This document shows, one piece after another, positions 28,665 through 38,261 of a stretch of 64,000 nt of DNA. A program made the position numbers and the translations under genes. The notes under the pieces are model-generated. The model did no database searches and was not told the DNA's origin. It saw nothing but the letters and a program-made list of their open reading frames with translations. Position 1 is the first letter of the stretch. The number at the start of each line of letters is the position of its first letter. This DNA comes from Roseomonas sp. (GTDB lineage Bacteria > Pseudomonadota > Alphaproteobacteria > Acetobacterales > Acetobacteraceae), in the NCBI GenBank assembly GCA_020249285.1, contig JADCFX010000004.1, forward strand, positions 1 through 64,000, read 5' to 3'.

Positions 28665-29708
28665 TTATCCAGCCCTGCCATTCGCGCAAGCCTGCCAGAC
28701 AGCAAGCGCCTGGATGGTTTCCGCCACATCATGCACGCGCAGAATGGCGGCACCCCGCGCCGCACCTGCCAAGGCAACGGCCAAGCTGCCGGCCAGGCGC
28801 GCTTCGGCTTGCTCCACGCCTGATAAGGTGCCGATGAAGCGCTTGCGCGACGCACCCAGCATGATGGGGCAGCCAATCTGCGCCAGGATCGGCAGGGCTT
28901 CGATCAGGGCAAGGTTATGCGCCATGGTCTTGCCAAAGCCGATGCCTGGATCAATCGCGATGCGCGCACGCGCAATGCCAAGCGCTTCAAGGGTGGCGAC
29001 ACGATCACGGAGAAAGCGCGCAACTTCCAACACCACATCGGCGTAATCGGCCTGCGCCTGCATGCTGCGCGGGTCGGTGCCCGGCATATGCATCAGGACA
29101 ATCGGTGTTTGCATGCGTGCAAGGAAATCCACCGCCGCCGGATCGTGCCGCAGCGCGGTAACATCATTGATGATTTCAGCGCCGGCTTCCAAGGCGGCCT
29201 GCATGGTCGCCGCATGGCGCGTATCAATGCTGACCGGGGCTGCCTTGGCCAATTCCCGCACCACGGGGATGACGCGGGCGATTTCCTCATCTGGGAGGAC
29301 AGGCGCCGCGCCGGGCCGCGTTGATTCGCCGCCCACATCCAGGATATCCGCACCCGCTTCCAGCATGGCATGGCCGGCAGCAATCGCGACCGAGGCATCA
29401 AAATGCCGCCCGCCATCGGAAAAACTATCGGGCGTGATGTTCAGAATGCCCATCACCAGGGGGCGCTGGCTTACCAGCCCAGCAAAGGGCAAAGGTCTCG
29501 CGGTGATGGCTTCAATCTGATCGCCCCAATCATCCGGGAGCGCCGCCACGGGCAGGGTTGCTACTTCGCGCCCATCTTCAATCAGCCGGGCCAAGGAAAA
29601 GGCCAGATCGCCGCCCTGCAAGGGTAGCGCCTGGCCTTCTCCGATGGCTCGAAACGCGGCTGGGCCTGATAACAGGCCCAGCGGATGCAACCAACGCTCA
29701 GCAGTCAC
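28665..29708 (-). CDS. folP: Dihydropteroate synthase FolP
   Basis: FolP condenses p-aminobenzoate with hydroxymethyldihydropterin diphosphate in folate synthesis and is the sulfonamide target. It has the MGILNITPDSFSDGG pterin loop, GGESTRPGA, INDVTAL, and C-terminal GASRKRFIG. At 347 aa it is longer than E. coli FolP because of an ~80-residue N-terminal extension, as in several alphaproteobacteria. It starts 3 bp after the ftsH stop, in the conserved ftsH-folP order. Confidence 0.95.
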   Translation of the reverse strand: MTAERWLHPLGLLSGPAAFRAIGEGQALPLQGGDLAFSLARLIEDGREVATLPVAALPDDWGDQIEAITARPLPFAGLVSQRPLVMGILNITPDSFSDGGRHFDASVAIAAGHAMLEAGADILDVGGESTRPGAAPVLPDEEIARVIPVVRELAKAAPVSIDTRHAATMQAALEAGAEIINDVTALRHDPAAVDFLARMQTPIVLMHMPGTDPRSMQAQADYADVVLEVARFLRDRVATLEALGIARARIAIDPGIGFGKTMAHNLALIEALPILAQIGCPIMLGASRKRFIGTLSGVEQAEARLAGSLAVALAGAARGAAILRVHDVAETIQALAVWQACANGRAG

Positions 29709-29711
29709 AGA

Positions 29712-31634
29712 TTAAGTGGCAGGCGCCGCGCCCGGAGAAAGCCCGCCGGGGCGCATGGTCGGGCGGCCAGAGCTTGGCACACTGCCGCGGCCCTGGTTCA
29801 CCGGCTCATCCGGGCGATTGCGCACCACGGGTTCACCCTTGATCACCTGACGGATTTCATCACCGCTCAGCGTTTCATGTTCCAGCAAGCCATTCGCGAG
29901 CAAATGCAGCTGATCCATATGTTCTGACAGGATGGCGGTGGCCCGCGCATAGGCGCCATCAATAATGCCGCGGATTTCGGAATCAATCACCCGCGCGGTT
30001 TCTTCCGAGACATTCTTTGTCTGCGTCACGGAATGGCCAAGAAACACTTCCTGGCTATTATCGCCATAGGCGATCATGCCAAGCTTGTCGCTCATGCCCC
30101 ATTCGGTCACCATAATGCGTGCCTGATTGGTTGCCATTTTGATGTCACCCGAAGCGCCGTTGCTGACCTTATCCGGGCCGAAGACCAATTCTTCCGCAAC
30201 ACGCCCACCCATCGCCATGGCGAGTTCCGCCTTCAGCTTGGATTTATGCTTGGAATAGCGATCACCTTCAGGCAGCGACATCACCAGGCCAAGTGCGCGG
30301 CCACGCGGAATGATCGTCGCCTTATGCACCGGATCACATTCCGGCTCATTCATGGCAACCAGAGCATGGCCCGCTTCGTGATAGGCGGTCATCCGCTTTT
30401 CAGCTTCCGACATGACAAGGCTGCGGCGTTCCGCGCCCATCATCACCTTGTCCTTGGCGGCTTCAAATTCCGCCATGCCAACCGTGCGCCGCCCGGTGCG
30501 CGCCGCAAGCAACGCGGCTTCATTCACCAGATTGGCAAGATCAGCACCCGAAAAACCAGGCGTGCCGCGCGCAATCACCTTGGGGTCCACATCAGACGCC
30601 AGCGGCACCTTGCGCATATGCACCCGCAGGATTTTCTCACGCCCATTCACATCGGGGTTCGGCACCACAACCTGCCGATCAAAACGGCCAGGGCGCAGCA
30701 AAGCGGGATCAAGCACATCCGGGCGGTTTGTGGCCGCAATCAGGATCACACCCTCATTGCTTTCGAACCCATCCATTTCGACGAGCATCTGATTGAGTGT
30801 CTGTTCGCGCTCATCATTGCCGCCGCCAAGCCCGGCGCCACGATGGCGCCCCACCGCGTCAATTTCGTCAATGAAGATGATGCAAGGCGCGTTCTTCTTG
30901 CCCTGTTCGAACATGTCACGCACGCGCGATGCGCCAACACCCACGAACATTTCGACGAAATCCGAACCGGAAATCGTGAAGAAGGGCACATTGGCTTCAC
31001 CGGCGATGGACCGCGCCAGCAAGGTCTTACCAGTCCCTGGCGGCCCCACCAGCAGCACGCCCTTCGGGATCTTGCCGCCCAGGCGCTGGAATTTCTGCGG
31101 ATCGCGCAGGAATTCAACGATTTCTTCAAGCTCCGCCTTGGCTTCATCAATGCCGGCGACATCATCAAAGGTCACGCGACCCTGCTTTTCGGTCAGCAAC
31201 TTGGCGCGGGATTTGCCAAAGCCCATGGCGCGCCCGCCACCGCCCTGCATCTGGCGCATGAAGAAAATCCACACGCCAATCAGCAGCAGCATTGGGAACC
31301 AGGACGCCAGATAATGCAGCAGCGGGTTGACCTCGGCCTCCTCGGGCTTAGCCACCACGCGCACGCCCTTTTCCGTCAGGCGCGAAATCAGCGCCGGGTC
31401 TTCCGGGGTATAGGTCGTGAATTGGCGCCCATCGCTGAGCTGGCCAGTCAGGGTGCGACCCTGGATGGTGACGTCGCGCACATGGCCGGCCTGCACTTCA
31501 TTCAGGAAGTCCGAATAGGCGACTTGAGAGGAGCTCGGGCGGCTGGAGCCGCTCGGTTGAAACAGGTTGAACAACGCCACCAAAAGCAGCGCCACGATCA
31601 CCCATAAAGCCATGTTTCGGCTGAAATTATTCAC
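29712..31634 (-). CDS. ftsH: ATP-dependent zinc metalloprotease FtsH
   Basis: FtsH is a hexameric membrane AAA+ protease for damaged membrane proteins and regulators. I chose the GTG at 31634 ([11 protein letters not shown]), since GGAAGG lies 6 nt before it and this matches family N-termini; an ATG nine codons upstream is the alternative. On this start the protein has 640 aa: membrane segments near 8-24 and 111-126, Walker A GPPGTGKT at 197-204, the second region of homology, and zinc-site HEAGH at 419-423. It sits between tilS and folP. Confidence 0.96.
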   Translation of the reverse strand: MNNFSRNMALWVIVALLLVALFNLFQPSGSSRPSSSQVAYSDFLNEVQAGHVRDVTIQGRTLTGQLSDGRQFTTYTPEDPALISRLTEKGVRVVAKPEEAEVNPLLHYLASWFPMLLLIGVWIFFMRQMQGGGGRAMGFGKSRAKLLTEKQGRVTFDDVAGIDEAKAELEEIVEFLRDPQKFQRLGGKIPKGVLLVGPPGTGKTLLARSIAGEANVPFFTISGSDFVEMFVGVGASRVRDMFEQGKKNAPCIIFIDEIDAVGRHRGAGLGGGNDEREQTLNQMLVEMDGFESNEGVILIAATNRPDVLDPALLRPGRFDRQVVVPNPDVNGREKILRVHMRKVPLASDVDPKVIARGTPGFSGADLANLVNEAALLAARTGRRTVGMAEFEAAKDKVMMGAERRSLVMSEAEKRMTAYHEAGHALVAMNEPECDPVHKATIIPRGRALGLVMSLPEGDRYSKHKSKLKAELAMAMGGRVAEELVFGPDKVSNGASGDIKMATNQARIMVTEWGMSDKLGMIAYGDNSQEVFLGHSVTQTKNVSEETARVIDSEIRGIIDGAYARATAILSEHMDQLHLLANGLLEHETLSGDEIRQVIKGEPVVRNRPDEPVNQGRGSVPSSGRPTMRPGGLSPGAAPAT

Positions 31635-31755
31635 CGCAACCCTTCCATCTTCAGGAGCCAAGTGGCGTCATCCGCCACGCGCTGCCAGCATACATAGTGA
31701 CGCTTCACGCATCTTGAATGACCCGCGTGAAATCTTCCAGCCGCAAAAGCGAGGG

Positions 31756-32961
31756 TCAGCCAGCGGGCAGGCCACCGCCCTGGGGGGCAAAGACCATGCG
31801 CCAAGCTGCCGCTTCCACCCCTTCAGCATAGAACAGCCCGGGCAGGACCGCCAGCTTTCCCTTTTTATCCCAAAGCGCTGGCAGGGCGCGGAGCGCCGGC
31901 AGGGGGATTGAGGCCAGCCCCCGGAAGCCGGACGCTGCCTCCCCCAAGGCGGCGCAGGACCAGCCTGGGCGGGCCGGGCCGGTCACCAGAAAGCGCCCAT
32001 CCCATAGAAAAGGCGGCTGCCAGGGCTGGGCGGGGGCAATCAGGCCGGGGTCGCGCGCCACCAGCCAGCGCCCAGCAGCGCCGGGCCGCACCCAGGCGCC
32101 AGCAAGGCTCCCCCCGCCGCGCGCCAGCAGCGCCGCCGTGGCCTCGATGGGTACTGGCCAAGCAGCGCCGCCAATCAGGCCAATCAGGCGCGCCAGCGCT
32201 GCGACGCCGAGCGCATCGGTGCCAAGCGCCTTGGGATCCAGCCAGGCATAGGCTTCCGGGTGAATCTCCGCCGCTGCCGCCAGCCGGGCCAGCAGCGCGG
32301 CCTCCTGCCGGGCGCGGCGGTGGGCGAAAGCCTGTGCCGCTTCGGCAAGCGCGCTAACCCCCTCGCCTTCCCCGCCCGGGTCGCCCAAAGCCAGGCGCAG
32401 CCGGATGCGCGCAAAGCGCGGATTGTCATTGGAAGGGTCGCGCACGGGGGAGAGGCCGGCAGCGGCCACCACCGCTTCCAGCCGGGCCGGCGCAAAACCC
32501 AGAAGCGGGCGCAGGATCAAGCAATCAGGTGCCACGCGCAGCGACGCCATGGCGGCAAGCCCCGCCGCGCCACTGCCGCGCAAAGCCCGAAACGCAAGGG
32601 TTTCCGCCTGATCGCCGCGATGATGGCCAAGCAATAGCCAAGGGCAGCCATTGCGCGTCGCGGCTTCGGTCAGCGCCGCCAGCCGCGCAGCGCGCGCACG
32701 TTCCTGCAGCCGCGCGCCGCCGGGCAAGCCAAGCCGCAGGCATTCCGCTTCAATTCCGGCCTTGGCCAAAAGCGCCAGCACATGATCGGCCTCCGCCCCG
32801 CTTTCGGGGCGCAGCCCATGATCCGCGACCAGCGCCAGAACGCTGCCTCCGCGCGCTGCCACCCAATCTCGCGTCAGCAGCGCAAGCGCCAAGCTATGCG
32901 GCCCGCCGGAAACCGCCACGGCAAGCCGAGGCGCCGCGCCAAAAGGCCCAAGCGGCGCCAT
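31756..32961 (-). CDS. tilS: tRNA(Ile)-lysidine synthetase TilS
   Basis: TilS converts C34 of the CAU anticodon of tRNA(Ile2) to lysidine, an essential step. The 401-aa protein has an N-type ATP pyrophosphatase domain; the PP-loop reads SGGPHS at 18-23 where most members have SGGxDS. DHGLRPES, LLGHHRGDQAET and RPLLGF follow, matching TilS. The start at 32961 (MAPLGPFG) is the only ATG after the in-frame stop upstream. It lies between cpoB and ftsH. The Asp-to-His change in the PP-loop is odd for an essential enzyme. Confidence 0.92.
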   Translation of the reverse strand: MAPLGPFGAAPRLAVAVSGGPHSLALALLTRDWVAARGGSVLALVADHGLRPESGAEADHVLALLAKAGIEAECLRLGLPGGARLQERARAARLAALTEAATRNGCPWLLLGHHRGDQAETLAFRALRGSGAAGLAAMASLRVAPDCLILRPLLGFAPARLEAVVAAAGLSPVRDPSNDNPRFARIRLRLALGDPGGEGEGVSALAEAAQAFAHRRARQEAALLARLAAAAEIHPEAYAWLDPKALGTDALGVAALARLIGLIGGAAWPVPIEATAALLARGGGSLAGAWVRPGAAGRWLVARDPGLIAPAQPWQPPFLWDGRFLVTGPARPGWSCAALGEAASGFRGLASIPLPALRALPALWDKKGKLAVLPGLFYAEGVEAAAWRMVFAPQGGGLPAG

Positions 32962-33030
32962 GGCGGCTGCGAATTCGGCGCGGCTGACCGGCGGGGTCAG
33001 CGCAGGAAGCCGGCTATCCCCATGAGGATA

Positions 33031-33882
33031 TCACCGGCATTGCGCGCGGCGGCGACTGTCAGCCGCGCGATCTGCCTGCGGCCCGGCCAGATTGGGGAAG
33101 TTCGAGCGCAAATTATCCAAGGTCTCACAGGCTTCGCGCCGGGCGCCGAAGCCCTGGAAGGCATTGGCAAGCCCGATCATTGCCTCTGGCGCGCGGGCCC
33201 CCTGGCGGTTGCGGCTATAGGCTTCATCATAGGCGAGCGCGGCATTTTGGAAATCTCGCCTGCCCATCAAAGCATCGCCCAGCAGCAGGGAAGCATCCTG
33301 CGCCCGCGCGCCGGGGCGGTTGCGGATGGCTTCCCGCGCCGCAGCCTCGGCGGTGGCGAAATCGCGCTGCGCCAAAGCGGCGCGGCCGTCCGAAATGGCC
33401 TTGTCAACCGTCCTAGGGGCGTTGGAGGGTGCCGGGGCTGGCTGGGCTTGCGCCGGCGGCCCCGGCTGAGGAGGGCGCGCGGGGGCCGGTCGGCCAGTCC
33501 CTCTCTCCAGGGCTTGCAGGCGGAAATCAAGATCGCCGCGCAGCTTTTCCAATTCAGCGCGCAACTGCCGGTCATTGTTCTCGGCCACATCAAGCTGGCC
33601 ACGCTGACGGCGGTTTTCTTCCTCAAGCTCCTGCACGCGACCCAGCAATTGCTGCACCAAATCGCCCGAAGCGGCGGACCCGCGCGAAGGCGCGCTTGGC
33701 GCAGCGACGACGCCACCACCGCGCCGTAGCGCATCAATCTCCCGCCGCAAATCCAGGATCTGGTTTTGCAGCGCAATGCCTTCACGGCTTTCCACCTGGG
33801 CCTCAGCAGGCGTTGTAAGCGCCAATCCAAAGCCCAGAAGCGCAAGACGGAAAACCAGGGTGATGCCTGCCATGGCCTTCAA
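33031..33882 (-). CDS. cpoB: Tol-Pal cell division coordinator CpoB (YbgF)
   Basis: CpoB is a periplasmic protein that links Tol-Pal constriction with peptidoglycan synthesis. The 283-aa precursor has a Sec signal (cleavage after AEAQ near 29), a coiled-coil segment of about 33-110 (QNQILDLRREIDALRRGG, then VQELEEENRRQRGQ), a Pro/Ala linker, and C-terminal TPR repeats (ISDGRAALAQRDFATAEAAA, LLGDALMGRRDFQNAALAYD). It is directly downstream of pal. Confidence 0.92.
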   Translation of the reverse strand: MKAMAGITLVFRLALLGFGLALTTPAEAQVESREGIALQNQILDLRREIDALRRGGGVVAAPSAPSRGSAASGDLVQQLLGRVQELEEENRRQRGQLDVAENNDRQLRAELEKLRGDLDFRLQALERGTGRPAPARPPQPGPPAQAQPAPAPSNAPRTVDKAISDGRAALAQRDFATAEAAAREAIRNRPGARAQDASLLLGDALMGRRDFQNAALAYDEAYSRNRQGARAPEAMIGLANAFQGFGARREACETLDNLRSNFPNLAGPQADRAADSRRRAQCR

Positions 33883-33912
33883 GCGGCGCGACCGAAGCCG
33901 CGCCCCCCCTTA

Positions 33913-34380
33913 TCAGCGAACCACCGTGACGGCGCGGCGGTTCTGCGCCCAGGCGCTTTCATCCGAACCGAGTGCCGCCGGCTGATCCTTGCCGAAGGAG
34001 ATGGTGGAAATGCGCGAGCCATTCACACCGCCCGCTACCAGCGCATCACGGGTGGAATTGGCGCGGCGCTGACCAAGGGCCAGGTTATACTCGCGCGTGC
34101 CGCGTTCATCGGTATGGCCTTCCACCACAACCTGCACTTGCGGATGGCGGCCCATCCATTCCGCCTGACGGTCCAGGACCGGGCGCTGATCGGCGCGGAT
34201 ATTGCTGCGATCAAAATCAAAGAAAATGCGGTCACCAACATTGGCGACCAAATCTTCCTGGCTGCCAGGGCGGATATTGCCTGCGCCCCCCATCCCAGCG
34301 CCTGCGCTGCTGCTATTGTCCGACCTGGAGCAGGCGGCGAGCAGCGCAAGACCAGCAATAGCAAGGAATTTCAACTTCAT
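33913..34380 (-). CDS. pal: Peptidoglycan-associated lipoprotein Pal
   Basis: Pal is an outer-membrane lipoprotein that binds peptidoglycan and TolB. The 155-aa precursor has a lipobox LLAAC with Cys17 as the lipidation site, a Gly/Ser linker, and an OmpA-like domain with FFDFDRSNIR, VVVEGHTDERGTREYNLALG and a NRRAVTVV end. It lies between tolB and cpoB, in canonical order. Confidence 0.97.
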   Translation of the reverse strand: MKLKFLAIAGLALLAACSRSDNSSSAGAGMGGAGNIRPGSQEDLVANVGDRIFFDFDRSNIRADQRPVLDRQAEWMGRHPQVQVVVEGHTDERGTREYNLALGQRRANSTRDALVAGGVNGSRISTISFGKDQPAALGSDESAWAQNRRAVTVVR

Positions 34381-34458
34381 GACTGGTTTCCTTTCAGGGA
34401 AATCATAACTTTGTGCGGTGCGGTAAAGGCTGGCCCGCTTCCGGTCAAGCCAAAACCT

Positions 34459-35814
34459 TCAGGAAAGCAAAGGGGACCATGTCGGATCAGTCGCATCGGT
34501 TGGCGTCGGCAGGGGGCGTTCATTGAAGCCCGCGATGTCTATGGTGTGGATGCGCGCCGAAAAACCGCCGCCGCGAGAATCCGTCGCACGGGTTTCCCGG
34601 CCAAAGACCAGCATGCGGCCATTAGGGGCGAAACTCGGTGCTTCCATCTTCCAGCCCTCGGACAAAATACGCTCGCCCGATCCATCGGGGCGCATGACGC
34701 CAATTGCAAAGCTGCCACCACCAAAGCGGGTGAAGGCGATCAAATCGCCGCGCGGTGACCAGACCGGCGTGGCGTAGCGACCGCGGCCGAAGGAAATGCG
34801 GCGGATGCCGCCGCCATTCGCATCCATCACGTAAAGCTGCTGATCGCCGCCACGATCGGAATTGAACACAATCTGCGTGCCATCAGGCGAAAAGGCGGGG
34901 CTGACATCAAGCGCGCTGCCGCTGGTAAGCTGCCTTTCGCGCCGGCTGGCCAAATCCACCACATAGATATTCGCATCACCGCCACGCATGGCGGAAAGCA
35001 CTACGGAACGCCCATCAGGCGCGAAACGGGGCGATAGCGTCATGCCCGCAAAATTGCCGAGCACCTGCTGGCCGCGCGTATTCAGATCAAACAACACAAC
35101 ACGCGGCTGTTCGCGGCCCTGATAGGACATGAAGGCAACGCGATCCGCGGCCGGATGGAAGCGCGGCGTCAATGCCGCTTCGCGGCCATCAGTCAGGAAG
35201 GCGTTGTTCTCGCCATCCTGATCCATGATGGCGAGGCGCCGCAGCCGGCGATCACGCGGGCCGGATTCCGCGATATAGACGATGCGCGTATCGAAATAGC
35301 CTTTTTCGCCCAGCAATCTTTCATAGATCACGTCAGAGATCAGGTGCGCAATGCGCCGCCAATTGCCGGTGGGCGCCGTGAAGGCCGTGCCCTGCAATTG
35401 GTTTTCCGGCAGCACATCCCACAAGCGGAATTCGACGCGCAAATTGCCGCCTTGCAGATCCGCCCGCCCCGTTGTCAGCGCCTGCGCGCTAATCACGCGC
35501 CAATCCTGAAAGCGTGGCCGTTCCGCAGCACCTTCCGGCGTTTGGATGAAGGCCTGGCGCTGCACGGGGCGGAACAGGCCAGAATTGCGCAAATTATCCT
35601 GCACCACGCGTGCAATATCGCGCCCGAAACGCTGGCCATCCCCAACACCGGCGAAATCCGGAATTGCGATGGGGATCGGGTTTGTCCGCGCGCGCGTGAT
35701 GTCAATCACCGCCCCTTGCGCAAAGGCCGTATCAGGTGCCCCCGCAAGCGCCGAGACCGTCACCGCGCCCGCGGCACCAAGCAAAAGGGAGCGTCTAGTT
35801 GTCATGCCCATCAT
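34459..35814 (-). CDS. tolB: Tol-Pal periplasmic beta-propeller protein TolB
   Basis: TolB is the periplasmic propeller that exchanges between TolA and Pal. The 451-aa precursor has a twin-arginine leader (TTRRSLLLGAAGA, cleavage near DTAFAQ), an N-terminal TolB domain (PIPIAIPDFAG) and WD40-like repeats with the ..PDGT.IVFNSDRGGDQQLYV.. pattern. A second ATG at 35802 (MTTRRS) may be the true start. TolB with a Tat leader instead of a Sec leader is frequent in this order. Seven bases separate it from the tolA stop. Confidence 0.96.
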   Translation of the reverse strand: MMGMTTRRSLLLGAAGAVTVSALAGAPDTAFAQGAVIDITRARTNPIPIAIPDFAGVGDGQRFGRDIARVVQDNLRNSGLFRPVQRQAFIQTPEGAAERPRFQDWRVISAQALTTGRADLQGGNLRVEFRLWDVLPENQLQGTAFTAPTGNWRRIAHLISDVIYERLLGEKGYFDTRIVYIAESGPRDRRLRRLAIMDQDGENNAFLTDGREAALTPRFHPAADRVAFMSYQGREQPRVVLFDLNTRGQQVLGNFAGMTLSPRFAPDGRSVVLSAMRGGDANIYVVDLASRRERQLTSGSALDVSPAFSPDGTQIVFNSDRGGDQQLYVMDANGGGIRRISFGRGRYATPVWSPRGDLIAFTRFGGGSFAIGVMRPDGSGERILSEGWKMEAPSFAPNGRMLVFGRETRATDSRGGGFSARIHTIDIAGFNERPLPTPTDATDPTWSPLLS

Positions 35815-35821
35815 CCTGAAT

Positions 35822-36844
35822 TCAGCGCATCAGCCCGCGTGGGCTGAAGCGAAAGGTGGAAGCCATCACGGTTTGCATTTTCTCCGCAGGCACTTTCAGT
35901 GGATTGCACGCGGGCGCCAATAAAGCACGCCGCGCCGATTCGAATACAGACCGCACGCGCGGATCGGTCGGCATATTTCCCGCCGGCACCACATTGCGGA
36001 CATTGCCCTGCGGATCGAGTTGTACACGCAATTCAACCGTAATGTCCTGCAGCCCAAGCATGCCGGCATCCACATTCCAGCATTCGGCCACCTGATCCGC
36101 GAGGCCACGGATTTCGCCCTGCGTCAGCGCAGCGTTCCCAGTCGGCGAACCGCCCCCCTGGCGCGGCGCGCCGGAAGGGTTGGGCCGTGCGGTGGGCGCA
36201 CGATCCTGCTGCTGCTGGGCGCGCAAACGCTCTAGAGTATTCTGTACCGAGGTGCTGTTTTCCTGTGGCCGCGCGATGGGCGGCGTTTGCCCTGTGCCTG
36301 CCTGGCGCGATGGCTCAGGCGGCGGTGGCACAGGCGGCGGCGGCAAGGGCAAAGGCGGTTCCGGGCGCGGCGGCTGCGCGGCCTGGGGCTGTGGCGGCGT
36401 TGGCTGCGGCGTTGGCGTTTGCGGCGTCACGCGCGGGGCCGGTGAAGGCTCCGGGCTTGACGCCGGTGCCGGCGCGGGCGGGGTTGGCCGGGCGGGGCTC
36501 GGCGGCGCGGGTGTTGGTGCGGCAGCCGGCGCTGGTGGCGGGGGTGGCGGCGGCGGGGTTGGCTCGGGCGGCGCATTACGCGGCGGTTCCGGCGCCGGGG
36601 GCTCTGGCGTCGGCGGTGCCGGGTTCGGGGTCGAGGTTTGCGCCGGCACCGGAGAAGGCGTATCGGCGCGCGTCATCTGCGCCGGGCCGGGGGCCACAAG
36701 CTCCACCGCGATCCCTTGTTCCTGCGGTTCAGGAATGGAACGCGCAAGTGAGAACAAGGCCCCGATAGCCAGCAGCGCGACATGCAGCCCCGCCGAGACC
36801 ATCAGCCATTTATTCAGGCGCTTATCGGGCAGGGCCCGGGGCAA
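35822..36844 (-). CDS. tolA: TolA-like energy transducer with Pro-rich linker
   Basis: TolA spans the periplasm and transmits proton-motive force from TolQR to TolB-Pal. I place the start at TTG 36844, because GGAGAGA precedes it and the N-terminus LPRALPDKRLNKWLMVSAGL leads into a single membrane segment (about 13-33); an open frame continues antisense-like through tolR. The 340-aa protein has a very long Pro/Ala/Thr linker (about 50-220) instead of the Ala/Lys helix of E. coli TolA, and a C-terminal domain with LRVQLDPQGNVRNVVPAGN. It sits between tolR and tolB. Confidence 0.87.
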   Translation of the reverse strand: MPRALPDKRLNKWLMVSAGLHVALLAIGALFSLARSIPEPQEQGIAVELVAPGPAQMTRADTPSPVPAQTSTPNPAPPTPEPPAPEPPRNAPPEPTPPPPPPPPAPAAAPTPAPPSPARPTPPAPAPASSPEPSPAPRVTPQTPTPQPTPPQPQAAQPPRPEPPLPLPPPPVPPPPEPSRQAGTGQTPPIARPQENSTSVQNTLERLRAQQQQDRAPTARPNPSGAPRQGGGSPTGNAALTQGEIRGLADQVAECWNVDAGMLGLQDITVELRVQLDPQGNVRNVVPAGNMPTDPRVRSVFESARRALLAPACNPLKVPAEKMQTVMASTFRFSPRGLMR

Positions 36845-36863
36845 GGCTCTCTCCTTCCGCCCC

Positions 36864-37412
36864 TCAGCCGCGGGGCGGCTGGGCCGGGCGCGGTGGCGCG
36901 GCAGGGGGTGCCGCCGGGCGCGCCGGTTGCGTGGCGGGACGGGCGGCGGGGGCCGCCGCACCCGGGCGCGGCCCGCCTGGCTGTTCGGCCAAAAGCGCCA
37001 CGCGGGTGAAGCCGGCACCGGCGATGGTGCCCATCACCTCCATCACGCGGCCATAGGAAATGGCCTTGTCGCCACGGACAAAAATCCGTCGCTCCGGCGC
37101 GCCTTGCGGCTGTTCGCGCATGATCGCTTGCAGGCGCGGCACCAGCCCATCCAAAGGCACTTCGGTTTCCTGCAAGAAAATCTTGCCTTCCGGATTGACC
37201 GTGATGGTCAGGGGTTCGGTTTCCTGATTGAGCGGCTGGGCAGTGGTTTTGGGCAAATCCACCGGCACGCCCACCGTCATCAGCGGCGCGGCCACCATGA
37301 AAATGATCAGCAGCACCAGCATCACATCCACAAAGGGCGTGACGTTGATTTCCGCCATTGGGCGATACCGCGAACGCCCGGAAGCGCGCCCGCCAGAAAG
37401 TTGCGCCCCCAT
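36864..37412 (-). CDS. tolR: Tol-Pal proton channel subunit TolR (ExbD family)
   Basis: TolR forms the proton channel with TolQ. The 182-aa protein has MAEINVTPFVDVMLVLLIIF at 19-38: an EINVTPFVDV motif whose Asp is the proton-carrying residue, within the single membrane span. A periplasmic domain with GDKAISYGRVMEVM follows. The last ~35 residues are a Pro/Ala-rich tail not usual in TolR. It starts 3 bp after tolQ ends. Confidence 0.95.
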   Translation of the reverse strand: MGAQLSGGRASGRSRYRPMAEINVTPFVDVMLVLLIIFMVAAPLMTVGVPVDLPKTTAQPLNQETEPLTITVNPEGKIFLQETEVPLDGLVPRLQAIMREQPQGAPERRIFVRGDKAISYGRVMEVMGTIAGAGFTRVALLAEQPGGPRPGAAAPAARPATQPARPAAPPAAPPRPAQPPRG

Positions 37413-37415
37413 GGC

Positions 37416-38162
37416 CTATTCCGCCGCCTGGGTCGGGCTGCGCGGCCCGCCATCATTCGCCGCCGCTTCCGTCTGCCGCGACAGGATGGCGCCAAATTCA
37501 GTGGCAAAGCCTTCCAGCCGTGCGGCAAAGCGCGCCAAATCCGTGTTGATTTTATTATATGCCAGCACCGCCGGAATCGCCGCCACCAGGCCGATCGCGG
37601 TGGCAAATAGCGCTTCGGCAATCCCTGGCGCCACCACCGCCAGACTGGTGTTCTGCATTCCCGCAATGGCCGAGAAGGAATTCATGATCCCCCAAACGGT
37701 GCCGAACAGCCCTACGAAAGGCCCGACCGAACCGACCGACGCCAGAAACACCATCCAGCGTTCCAGCCTTTCCATTTCCCGCCCGATAGTCACACCCATG
37801 GCGCGTTCCACGCGTTCCTTGGCGCCGCCCAGCAAGCTGACACCACCCGCGCTGCGGCGCCATTCACGCATGGCCGACCCGAATACCGCCGCCATCGGAT
37901 GCGTCGGTTGCTCACCTTCGCGCGTGAACAACTCATCCAGGCTGCCGCCGGACCAGAAGCGGTCCTCAAACCCATCCGCCGCCTTATTCGCGCGCCGCAT
38001 GGCGACGACTTTTTCGAACACCACCGCCCAGACCCAAATACTGGCCAGCAGCAGCCCGATCATCACCGCTTTCACAACCCAATCGGCCTGCAAAAACAGG
38101 CCCCAGAGCGACATGTCATGGGCCACTTGCCCAAGCGCCTGAGTGGTCACGCTACGATCCAC
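37416..38162 (-). CDS. tolQ: Tol-Pal proton channel subunit TolQ
   Basis: TolQ is the MotA/TolQ/ExbB-type inner-membrane protein. The 248-aa protein has three hydrophobic spans: near 26-46 (VVKAVMIGLLLASIWVWAVV), around 138-158 (FLASVGSVGPFVGLFGTVWG), and around 185-205 (GIAEALFATAIGLVAAIPAV). The GSVGPFVGLFGTVWGIM signature is diagnostic. It heads the tolQRAB-pal-cpoB run. Confidence 0.96.
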   Translation of the reverse strand: MDRSVTTQALGQVAHDMSLWGLFLQADWVVKAVMIGLLLASIWVWAVVFEKVVAMRRANKAADGFEDRFWSGGSLDELFTREGEQPTHPMAAVFGSAMREWRRSAGGVSLLGGAKERVERAMGVTIGREMERLERWMVFLASVGSVGPFVGLFGTVWGIMNSFSAIAGMQNTSLAVVAPGIAEALFATAIGLVAAIPAVLAYNKINTDLARFAARLEGFATEFGAILSRQTEAAANDGGPRSPTQAAE

Positions 38163-38226
38163 GCCACTTCTCCTTCGCCCTTTCGGGGCGATTGAAGGCG
38201 GCCAAGGCCACCTGAAAACACAAAGC

Positions 38227-38250
38227 CCGGAAAAAGCGGCCTTTTCCCGG
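38227..38250 (-). terminator. Possible attenuator/terminator hairpin between ybgC and tolQ
   Basis: CCGGAAAAAG and CTTTTCCCGG form a 10-bp stem with one mismatch around a 4-nt loop. It lies in the 99-bp gap between ybgC and tolQ. On the minus strand it is followed by GGCTTTGTGTTTTC, a weak T tract, so partial termination is possible but unproven. Confidence 0.4.
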
Positions 38251-38261
38251 CAGAATCTTGT

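Noticed and set aside
30033..31607. 524-codon plus-strand frame antisense to ftsH
   Set aside because: FtsH motifs are complete on the minus strand; the antisense product is His/Gln-rich low-quality sequence.
36310..36660. Possible tandem DNA repeat or CRISPR-like array in tolA
   Set aside because: The repetition is low-complexity GGC/GCC-type codons for Pro/Ala, not regularly spaced direct repeats with unique spacers.
36180..37610. 476-codon Gly-rich plus-strand frame antisense to tolA and tolR
   Set aside because: It is the mirror of the Pro-rich TolA linker; poly-Gly on one strand is expected from poly-Pro codons on the other.
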